From assembly GCA_003972865.1 (NCBI GenBank), contig QOAX01000120.1, positions 1 through 16,546 of the forward strand: a stretch of DNA of 16,546 nt, read 5' to 3'. The DNA comes from Verrucomicrobiota bacterium. Its GTDB lineage: Bacteria; Verrucomicrobiota; Verrucomicrobiia; Limisphaerales; UBA1096. The translations under genes and the position numbers were made by a program. Below, piece by piece: positions 1-8,900 of the stretch (its first letter is position 1; each line of letters begins with the position of its first letter). The notes under the pieces were generated by a model that did not search any database, had not been told where the DNA came from, and saw nothing but the letters and a program-made list of their open reading frames with translations.

Positions 1-670
1 TCACGGCAACCTCCCCCGGCACGAGGATGCCCTGCTCGTTGCAGATGCGGATGATGTTGGTGCCGAGGATGTCGTCCTTGGCAAAGATGCCGATCGGCTT
101 GGGCAGGCGCCGCAACTCCCGGATGATATGTTTGCGCACGTTCACCCAGCGCCCCTCCCACGGCAGGGTGTCCGGCTCGAACTGAGTGTTGATACAGTCG
201 AAGCCGGCCTCAATGATCCGCCGCTCGAACGCCTGTCCGCGCTCATGTGAATAGGCGCGCGAAGGGTCGCCCCAGTAGGAGAAATGCCGCAGGCCAAGCG
301 TCAACAAGTGTTGCGCCGCCATCCGGCCGATTTCCGCGTTGTCCGGGATGACGGTGGGGAAGCCTTTCTCGCGGCACTCGGTGCTGAGGTTGACGACCGG
401 GATGCCGCGGCGCTTGAACGCGACGGCTTCGTCGCCGGAGTGGCGGAAGAGGATCAACCCGTCGCCGGTCCAGTTTTCGTCGATGACCATCGGGGCCATC
501 TCGTTGGTAGAATCGACGAGGGTCTGGATGCGCCACTGTTCGCGGTTACGGATGAACTCGACGATGCCGTGAAAGATGGGCCGGGTGAACGAGGCCCACG
601 ACGGCACGCGAATGCCCACGACCGGCATCCCGTTTTTGCCGGAAACTTCCCCGTTGGATTTGCGCGTCAT
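1..670 (-). CDS. XylR-like transcriptional regulator, sugar-binding domain (partial, C-terminus outside window)
   Basis: The reverse complement reads open from ATG at 670 to the window edge (223 codons). It starts after a short leader with MPVVGIRVPSWASFTRPIFHGI, with no LacI-type N-terminal helix-turn-helix. Further landmarks are the GDGLILFRHSGDEAV stretch, HLLTLGLRHFSYWGD, and FAKDDILGTNIIRICNEQG near residue 205. This is the periplasmic-binding-protein fold of LacI/XylR regulators; in XylR-type proteins it is followed by an AraC-type DNA-binding domain, which would lie beyond base 1. Such proteins bind a sugar or derivative in the cytoplasm and switch transcription. The gene starts 17 nt after the cytochrome stop on the same strand, so the two are probably co-transcribed. 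AAGG in CCAAGGCG just upstream could be a ribosome site and lies on a CTTGGCCAAG palindrome. The ligand cannot be read from the sequence. Confidence 0.85.
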   Translation of the reverse strand, partial: MTRKSNGEVSGKNGMPVVGIRVPSWASFTRPIFHGIVEFIRNREQWRIQTLVDSTNEMAPMVIDENWTGDGLILFRHSGDEAVAFKRRGIPVVNLSTECREKGFPTVIPDNAEIGRMAAQHLLTLGLRHFSYWGDPSRAYSHERGQAFERRIIEAGFDCINTQFEPDTLPWEGRWVNVRKHIIRELRRLPKPIGIFAKDDILGTNIIRICNEQGILVPGEVAV

Positions 671-673
671 CGC

Positions 674-683
674 CTTGGCCAAG
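674..683. repeat. CTTGGCCAAG palindrome, copy 1
   Basis: Perfect 10-bp palindrome in the 17-nt gap between the cytochrome stop and the regulator start. On the minus strand its last bases form the AAGG that could be the regulator's ribosome site. Confidence 0.6.
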
Positions 684-687
684 CTGC

Positions 688-2724
688 TCACTCCTTGATG
701 GTGACTGGTCGGTCGTCCCGGTTTTTCAACAGTGCCTGGATGGCGGTCTCCATCAACTGCCGGTCGGGGTCGATCAGGATGGCGTCGCCGGTTGCGTCGT
801 CGACGTTGCTGGGGAGTTCGTTCCATTGGGTGATGGCACGCTTGGCCAAGCGGGCACGTTCCGGCTCGGGCGCGATGAAGTCGAACTCGAACTTGGCGAA
901 GCCGGGCTGTTTTTTGAGGCTCTCGTTGGCGATGTGGCGCACGACGCCGTACGGGTCGGCGAACAACCGGGCCAAGTGCGGCGCGAGCCAGCCGTCGCCG
1001 GAGGCGTCAAGGGCCGGTTGCCAGCCGGCGTGCCAAGCGGTGATGGCGCGCTGGGCGGCGTGGCCCTTGAGCAGCCAAAGCAGCGCGGCGGAGGTGTTCT
1101 TTTGTTCGGCGCTCAACGGCAGTGGCTCGTGGCCGTAGCGCTTGGCCAAGTGCTGCTGCGTCCAGTCGAGCGTCTGGTCGAGGTGGCAGAGGTTGCAGGC
1201 GTTGGGCACTCCGTGGCGAATGCTGCGCTTGGCCAAGGGGGCTTGAACCTGGTGATTCCGAATCGCGCCGAGCAGCGCGTAAGTCGTGTGCGGCATGTGG
1301 CAGTTCAGACAGTTGCTGCCGGTGGAGTCGGGCTTGTGAAAGGTGTGTTGCTCAATCGCGGCGGTGTACTCTGGCTCGGTGTGGCACTCGATGCAGGCTG
1401 CGTTGCCGCGCATGTCGGGCTTTAGTTGATCGACGGGGTCGCTGTCGTGCATCGAATGGCAGCTCACGCACGACATCGTGCCTTTGGTGTAGCAGGCGCT
1501 CACGCGCATGGCGGTGAACTCGCGGCCGCCGGCGAGGATGGTGCCGTCGTCCCACCAACGTTCGCTGAAGAAGCGGCGGTTTTTCTCGAGCTCCTCCTGC
1601 CGCACCGGCGTGGGGGCCGGGCCGGGGTGCTGGATGTAGTAGCGGATTGAGTGGATGTCGTCGCCGGGGCGGTACGCCGGGCCGTTGCGGGCGAACTCGT
1701 TGCCCACTTTTTCGTCGTTGTAAATGTAAACGCCGTGGCATTGGCCGCAGATTTGGCTGGAGCGCCGGTGATCGAGCTTGGCGAGCTTGGCCGGGTTGAC
1801 GACCTTGGCGGCGGGGGCGTCATTGAATTGTTCCGTGTAGCGGGCGAGCGGCGAGCGGTAATGCTCGGCGTGTTCGGCGGAGGGGCCGTGGCAGGCTTCG
1901 CAGGAAATGCCCAGCTCGGCGACGCGCGTGTCGAATGTGCCGTCGCTGTCCACAAGGCCGGGGTTGCCGGCGGTGCTGTGGCACTTGATGCAGTGGTGGT
2001 TCCACTGCGAGATCATGCGCTTGCTGTTGGGCGCTGTCATAAACGCGTTGTCGCGCGGAATCCACTGTTGCTCCTTGGGCAGGTAAACCAGCGGCAGGGT
2101 CTGGAGCACATTGCCGTATTTGGTTTCGTTCGTTTGGGTTTGGGGATTTCGCACGCTGCCCTCGACCCAGTAGGTTTGGTAATGGTGCGAGCCAGTGGTC
2201 ATGACGACTCGTTTATCGACTCGATCGACCTTGGTTAAATCCAAGTGCTTCAAAACGCCGTTCGTTTTTATCAGATAAATATGGTCATCGATACGTCGTC
2301 CACCCATGACGGCTTTCATGATGATCTCGGGATCAGGCATTTTGGCCCAGTACTGGCCGTTGGTTTGGAAGACGCGATACAGCAGGCCGCCGGATACAAC
2401 CTCGGTGCCGTCAAATTTGCCCATGACCGTGTCCGGGCCAGCCAACTGCGTCATGGTGCGGTGAAAACTTTTGTGCCAACTGGCGTACTGGGAGGGGTGG
2501 CAGGCGCGGCAACTGGCCGATGAGGTGTAGCCTTTGGACTTGTCCTGTCTCGGGACCAGAATCCGCAGCGCCTGTCGTTCGGCCTGCTTGGCCAGGCTGC
2601 TTTTTCCGTAGGCCAAGCCGAAGAGAATTGCCACCGCTATGGCCACGGCCAAGGCACCCCAGCCCATCCGCTTGGCCAAGCGGGGCGGTCGGTTCGTCGC
2701 AGTTTTCTTCGGGTTACTTTTCAC
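688..2724 (-). CDS. Membrane-anchored octaheme c-type cytochrome
   Basis: The protein has eight CxxCH heme motifs in order: CRACH (about residue 72), CIKCH, CEACH, CGQCH, CVSCH, CIECH, CLNCH and CNLCH (about 510). One hydrophobic helix at about 21-40 (GWGALAVAIAVAILFGLAYG) should anchor it in the inner membrane with the hemes in the periplasm. The C-terminal part (FADPYGVVRHIANESL) is helical and heme-free, and resembles the HEAT/TPR-like tails of the cytochrome c554-type multiheme family. Role: electron transfer; the partner and any catalytic activity are unknown. I chose GTG at 2724 (678 aa) because it gives a basic leader just before the helix. The upstream ATG at 2820 would add 32 residues (MHFEHTIWHF...) with no signal-like character. 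LAKR occurs four times, each time encoded by the CTTGGCCAAG palindrome. The first downstream gene is the XylR-like regulator. Confidence 0.85.
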   Translation of the reverse strand: MKSNPKKTATNRPPRLAKRMGWGALAVAIAVAILFGLAYGKSSLAKQAERQALRILVPRQDKSKGYTSSASCRACHPSQYASWHKSFHRTMTQLAGPDTVMGKFDGTEVVSGGLLYRVFQTNGQYWAKMPDPEIIMKAVMGGRRIDDHIYLIKTNGVLKHLDLTKVDRVDKRVVMTTGSHHYQTYWVEGSVRNPQTQTNETKYGNVLQTLPLVYLPKEQQWIPRDNAFMTAPNSKRMISQWNHHCIKCHSTAGNPGLVDSDGTFDTRVAELGISCEACHGPSAEHAEHYRSPLARYTEQFNDAPAAKVVNPAKLAKLDHRRSSQICGQCHGVYIYNDEKVGNEFARNGPAYRPGDDIHSIRYYIQHPGPAPTPVRQEELEKNRRFFSERWWDDGTILAGGREFTAMRVSACYTKGTMSCVSCHSMHDSDPVDQLKPDMRGNAACIECHTEPEYTAAIEQHTFHKPDSTGSNCLNCHMPHTTYALLGAIRNHQVQAPLAKRSIRHGVPNACNLCHLDQTLDWTQQHLAKRYGHEPLPLSAEQKNTSAALLWLLKGHAAQRAITAWHAGWQPALDASGDGWLAPHLARLFADPYGVVRHIANESLKKQPGFAKFEFDFIAPEPERARLAKRAITQWNELPSNVDDATGDAILIDPDRQLMETAIQALLKNRDDRPVTIKE
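839..852. repeat. CGCTTGGCCAAGCG palindrome, copy 2
   Basis: Perfect 14-bp palindrome inside the cytochrome gene. Read on the minus strand it encodes R-L-A-K-R in the heme-free C-terminal part. Confidence 0.6.
1141..1150. repeat. CTTGGCCAAG palindrome, copy 3
   Basis: Perfect 10-bp core inside the cytochrome gene, again encoding L-A-K in the same frame (QQHLAKRYG), just after the last heme motif. Confidence 0.6.
1228..1237. repeat. CTTGGCCAAG palindrome, copy 4
   Basis: Perfect 10-bp core inside the cytochrome gene (APLAKRSIRH), between heme motifs seven and eight. It has the same coding frame as the other intragenic copies. Confidence 0.6.
2668..2683. repeat. CCGCTTGGCCAAGCGG palindrome, copy 5
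   Basis: Longest copy, a perfect 16-bp palindrome at the cytochrome N-terminus (PPRLAKRMGW), immediately before the membrane helix. Degenerate relatives lie nearby at about 2586-2597 and 2610-2619. Confidence 0.6.
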
Positions 2725-2933
2725 TGTGAACGTGCACAAAAGGTAACGTTGGCGGGCCAAGCGTAGCGAGTGCCCGGTTGGAAAGTGCGAAAAATGCCAG
2801 ATTGTGTGTTCAAAATGCAAGGAAAAAAATTCTCGATTGTACCCAAACCTTGCCTACTATCCATCCCCCGTCTGCGCCGTTTTCAATACGCCTGCGGATT
2901 TGATTCTCAATATTCTCAAAAAACTTTCTCCTC
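2725..2933. promoter_or_regulatory. Divergent intergenic region between cytochrome and giant gene
   Basis: These 209 nt separate the minus-strand cytochrome start from the plus-strand ATG at 2934, so promoters for both directions should lie here. TACTAT at 2855-2860 is a possible plus-strand -10 box. The nearest -35-like hexamer, TTGTAC at 2837-2842, is only 12 nt away, so I do not call a promoter. AT-rich stretches occur at 2820-2835 and 2900-2930. Neither start codon has a clear Shine-Dalgarno sequence. If the cytochrome really starts at 2820, the region shrinks to 113 nt. Confidence 0.4.
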
Positions 2934-5900
2934 ATGAAAAAACAATACTCGTTCAAAACATTGGTCGGAGCAGTGCTGTTCGCGCTGCTGTCTCAGTCCT
3001 CCCTTGTGGCGCAGGACGCTCATGTCAGTCTTTGGAACTTTGATGGCGGTGACCTGTCCGCCACTGCGGGAAATGACATGGAATATCTGGAGGATACCGG
3101 TGACCTGGTGGAGTTCGGGACCACGGAGGCCCTAGGGCTCCCGGCCATCAACGGCGAGGTGGCCAATGTCATCAAGATTCCCAAGCTCACACCGGAGCAG
3201 GGCTTGAGGGTCCCTCTGCCGGAGGACGCCAATGGAGGGGGCGATCTGGTCAACAACTGGACCGCCATCATGGACCTTTACTATCCTCCCGCATCTGCCG
3301 GCAAGAAAAGGAGCCTGATTGAGATTGTCTCCGATGCGTGGGTGGCCGGTGCGGCTGACGCCGAGTTTTATGTCAGTGCCAACAATGGAGTCGGCACGGC
3401 TAATGCCTATGAGTTCGGTTCCGTGACTCCCGGTCAATGGCATCGCGTGGCCATCGTGGTCAACATTGAGGGACTGTGGGGCAAGATTTACATCAATGGA
3501 GAGTATGTCGGGGTTATGAACGCTCCGGATGGCAGTCTTGATGGCCGCTACTCGCTCGACACGGCGTTCGAGCAGTTTGTGTTGTTGTTCAACGACGACA
3601 ACAATGAATCGGAGGAGGTGTTCGTCAACAGCATCCAGTTCCGGTTTGAATCCCTTAACGGCGGGCAAATCCTTGCCTTGGGTGGTGCAGCGGCAGCCGG
3701 TGTGCCGGAGGAACTTCCGCCGGTTCCCTCCTTCTTGGAAAAATGGATGCCGTCCGACAAGTTTGCCAAGGCGGACTCCGCCCTGGGCGCGGTGATCAAC
3801 CCGGGAAGCACCACGATTGCTAACGATTCCATTTCACTGACCTTGAACGGGGAAGCGGTTGCGAGTGAAGTCACCGAGGAGGACGGGATTCTCACGGTTA
3901 AGGCATCCGGCCAGAGTGCCATGGAAAAGGGGACCAAGTATGAATTGGCATTAAAATACACCGACAGCGTCAAGGGAGAGCAAACGGTGACCAAGAATTT
4001 CGAGGTACCGGTCTACTTTGAGACCTTTGACGATGTCGAACTCGGCCCGAATTTGGACGAACTGGGCGTGGCCAATGAACAAGCCTGGACCCGGGATGGC
4101 CCGGAAGGGTGGGTGGTTGAAAACTCCGGCGTGCCGGGCAACAGCGAGGATCATGTCGGTTATCTTCCGGATGAGGATGAGGATGGATACCCGGATAATG
4201 ATGGTGTTACCGAGTGGGCTGGCTGGAGCTTTACCGACTATAACTGGTGGGTGCAGGTTGCCGGGGACCAGACGCGTTCCTTGTTTCTCCTGGCCGACAA
4301 TGTCATAGCGGTTGCGGATCCGGACGAGTGGGATGACAAGGCTCATGCCGATGGGGCAGCCAATGGCTGGTACAAGACCTTCATGACCACGCCCGAGATC
4401 GATGTTTCAGGCATTGCCGCCGGCACCCTGTTTGCCCGGTTCCATTCGAGTTGGCGCCCGGAGTTTGACTCCAACTATCATCAGGAAGGATACATCTCCA
4501 TAAGCTATGACGGTGCGGAACCGGTCGAGATCCTGACCTGGGAATCCGCTACGGGGTCCCCCAACTTCCATGACCACAACCAGAATGAAGTGGTGACCCT
4601 GCCCTTGGATAACCCGGATGGGGTCAGTTCCCTGAAACTGACCTTTGGGATGCGTGAAGCCGGCAACGACTGGTGGTGGGCCATCGACAATCTCGTCATC
4701 AACGCCGGGACTGTTCCGCCGCTGATCGTGACCCAACCCACCGGCACTGAAGTCAACGAAGGTTCGGCTTTTGCCGTCTCGGTGGTTGCGGGTGGTGGCG
4801 AGCCTTTGATTTACCAGTGGTACAAGGATGGTGTGGCGATCGATGGCGCAACCAGTCCGGAATTTGGGATTGCCCAGGCCGGTGTGGTCGATGCGGGCAA
4901 GTATAACGTCAAGGTGACCAACGAGGCCGGCGAGATCATTAGTGCCGCGGTCATCGTTGGTGTCCAGGCCAGCCTGGGCATCACCATTTGGAGTGAGGAC
5001 TTCGAGGGCCTCACGCTTGGCCCGAACGTGGACGAGGGCTTGGCCGGCGAACAGGTCTGGACCAAGACCGCGCCCGACGGCTGGGTCATCAACGACGAGG
5101 AAGTCCCCGGGACATGGGCCTGGCAGGGCATCGACGACGAGGAAGGCCACCCGGAGAACGACGGCGTCACCGAGTGGGCCGGCTGGAGTTTTGCCAATGC
5201 CAAGTGGTGGAGTCAGACCGCTGGGGACCAGCGGCGTTCGGAATTCAAGAAAGCCATTGGTACTGCTGCAATTGCCGACGGTGACGAGTGGGATGATCAA
5301 CCGCGTGAGGGCGGCACCCAGTCCACCTTCATGACCACCGAGGCCATCTCCATCGATGGTATCATGGAAAACTCACTTGTTTTCCGTTTCCATTCCAGTT
5401 GGCGTCCGGAGGTGATTCAAACCGCAACCATCGAGGCTACCATTGACGACGGTGATCCTATCGAGATTATACGCTGGGAATCCGAGGGCGGAGACGCCGA
5501 CTATTATCACGACCACTATGTCAACGAGACGGTCAACGTTTCGATCAACAACCCGGCCGGGGCCAAGACCATCAAGTTTACCTTCGGTTACTTGGATGTG
5601 GGCAACAACTGGTGGTGGGCGGTGGACAATCTTATCCTCGCCGGCGAACCGGAGCCGATCTTTGCAGAGAACTTTGACAGTCTGGAACTGGATGCCTTTG
5701 AGTCATCAAGTGAGTCGGGTGGCGACGGCACCGACTGGACTGCCGACGCCCCGAGCGGCTGGGTGATGGCCAGGGCTGATGACCACGGTCCGACGGCCGG
5801 CGGCGATGCCGTGAAGGAATTCGATGGCTGGACTTTTGTTGATCCGGTTTCCTGGACGGCCACTGCTGGTCAGGATCGAGTTCAGTTCACCAAGGGCACC

Positions 5901-8900
5901 GGAGTGATCGCAGTGGGCGACTCGGATGAGTACGACGACTTGGCCGACGCCAAGTTCAACGCCTCGCTTTCCACCCCGGCATTCAGCCTGGAGGGGGTTG
6001 CCCCCGGCACCGCCATCCTGATTTACGATTCCAGTTGGAGGCAGGAACCACAGAGCGGCACGGTGACGGTCTCCTTCGACGGGGGTGATCCGATCACGCT
6101 GCTGACTCTCACTCCGGATACTCGCACCGCCTACAACGAGACGGTAACCCTTCCACTCGGTAACCCCGAGGGAGCGAACACCGCTGTCATCACCTGGGAT
6201 CATCAGGGCCACAACAACTGGTGGTGGGCCATCGACAACATCAAGGTCACCGTCGGCAAGGCGCCTGCGGGGATCGTGACACAGTTGACCAGCGTCGAGG
6301 CGACCGAGGGCGATGGCGTCAGTTTCTCGGTCAAGGCCAACGGCGATGAGCCGCTTTACTACAAATGGTTCAAGGGCGACATGGAGATCGCCGGGGTAGA
6401 GGGGCCGGTGCTGGAATTGTCCAACGTCTCCGAGGAGGACGCCGGCTCGTATTCCGTGGTCGTCAGCAACTCCGCCGGCTCAGCCACCAGCAACCCGGCG
6501 CAATTGGCGGTGTTGCTCAAGCCGGGCTCGACCCTGGTTTTCGCTGAGAACTTTGACAGCCTCGAGCTGGGCCCGTTTGTCTCCGACAGCGAGTCGGGTG
6601 GCGACGGCACCGACTGGACCGCCACGGCCCCGGCTGGCTGGGCCACAAACCAGGCGGACGACCACGGGCCAACCGCCGGTGGCGACGATGTGGTCGAGTT
6701 CGACGGCTGGACCTTCCTCGATCCGGTTTCGTGGAACAACACAGCTGGCCAGGGGCGCGGTGAGTTCACCAAGGGCACCGGCGTGGTGGCCGTGGGCGAC
6801 TCGGACGAGTACGACGACAAGGCCGACGCCAAGTTCAACGCATCACTGGCCACCCCGGCGATCAGCATCGCGGGGATCGATCCCGGTTCGCTCATTCTCA
6901 AGTACGACTCGAGTTGGCGCAAGGAACCGCAGAGCGGCACGGTGAGCGTGGCGTACGACGGCGGCGACGCCGTCACGCTAGTGACACTCACCCCGGACAC
7001 GCCGACCGGCTACAACGACACCGTGACAGTTCGGCTGGAAAATCCTGAGGGCGCCTCGAGCCTGGTCATCACCTGGGATCATCAGGGCCACAACAACTGG
7101 TGGTGGGCCATCGACAACATCGAGATCACCGGCGAGTTGCAGCCGATCTTTGCCGAGAACTTCGACAGCCTGGAACTTGGGCCGTTTGTCTCCGACAGCG
7201 AGTCGGGCGGCGACGGCACCGACTGGACCGCCACCGCACCCGAGGGTTGGGTGCAGGCCAAGGGCGACGACCACGGCCCGACCGCTGGCGGCGATGTTGC
7301 TGTCGAGTTTGACGGTTGGACCTTTTTGGATCCGGTTTCGTGGAACAACACGGCTGGCCAGGCACGCGCTGAGTTCACCAAGGGCACCGGGGTGGTTGCC
7401 GTGGGTGACTCGGACGAGTACGACGACAAGGCCGACGCGAAGTTTAATGCCTCGCTCTCCACGCCGCCGATCAGCCTCAACGGCGTGCAGGCCGGGACGC
7501 GCGTGGTTCGCTACGACTCAAGTTGGCGACAGGAACCGCAAAGTGGCACGGTCAGCATCTCCTACGATGGCGGCGATCCGGTGACGCTGGTTACGCTGAC
7601 GCCGGACAGCCCGACCGCATACAACGAGACAGTTGTTCTCAACGTGGACAACCCGGCGGGTGCGAACTTTGCGGTGATCACGTGGGACCACCAGGGGCAC
7701 AACAACTGGTGGTGGGCCATTGACAACCTCGTGGTGTACTCCACCGCCCCGGTGGAACCGGCTCTCCCGGCGAACCATTATCTCGTCGAGGACTTCGACA
7801 GCCTGAAGCTTGGCCCGTTTGAAAGCAGTACCGAGTCGGGCGGCGATGGCACCGACTGGACTGCCACCGCCCCGAACGGCTGGGTGATGGTGCTTGGCCC
7901 GAACCACGGCCCGACCGCAGGCGGCGATGCCGTGAAGGAATTCAACGGCTGGACCTTTGTGGACCCGGTTTCGTGGAACGCCACCGCAGGTCAGGCGCGC
8001 GCTGAGTTCACAAAAGGTACCGGTGTGGTGGCCGTGGGCGACTCGGATGAATATGACGATGCGGCTGATGCCAAGTTTGACGCCGCCCTATCCACCCCGG
8101 CACTGAACATTGCCGGCGCAGCGGCGGGCTCGTTGTACATCACCTACGACTCGAGTTGGCGGCAGGAGCCGCAGCAGGGCAAGGTGCTTGTTTCCTTCGA
8201 TGGCGGCGAACCGGTGGTGCTGCTGGAGCTGACTCCGGACACACCGACCGCCTACAACGAGACGGTCACTCTAGCACTCGGCAATCCCGAGGGAGCCAAG
8301 TCCGCTGTGGTCACGTGGGATCATCAGGGCCACAACAACTGGTGGTGGGCCATCGACAACGTCAGCATCTACTCCAAGAAATTGTTGCCGGAGGGTTACT
8401 ACTTCGTGGAGAACTTCGACGACCTGGAGCTTGGCCCGTTTGTCTCCGACAGCGAGTCGGGTGGTGATGGCACCGACTGGACCGCCACCGCTCCGGCAGA
8501 CTGGGTGCAGGCAACCGGAGAGGGCCACGGCCCGACAGCCGGCGGCGATGTTGCTGTCGAGTTTGACGGTTGGACCTTTTTGGATCCGGTCTCGTGGAAC
8601 GCCACGGCTGGCCAGGATCGCGCACAATTCACCAAGGGCACAGGGGTGGTGGCCGTGGGCGACTCGGACGAGTACGACGACAAGGCTGACGCCAAGTTCA
8701 ATGCGTCCCTGTCCACGCCCGCAATTGACATATCGGGTGCCTCGGCCGGCTCATTACTCCTGACCTATGACTCTAGTTGGAGGCAGGAGCCCCAGAGCGG
8801 CAAGGTGCTGGTGAGCTACGATGGTGGTGCAGCGGTTACGCTGCTTGAACTGACGCCGGACACACCGACCGCCTACGATGAGAGCGTGGAACTGGAGCTG

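Noticed and set aside
284..1425. Long plus-strand open frames (284-1138, 826-1425) opposite the regulator and cytochrome
   Set aside because: They lie antisense to genes with clear family motifs and have no recognisable domain; high GC leaves the opposite strand open.
2725..2820. Cytochrome start at ATG 2820
   Set aside because: The added 32 residues have no signal character, and the membrane helix follows normally after GTG 2724. It is kept only as an alternative.
2837..2860. Promoter TTGTAC ... TACTAT
   Set aside because: The 12-nt spacer is too short for a standard sigma-70 promoter.
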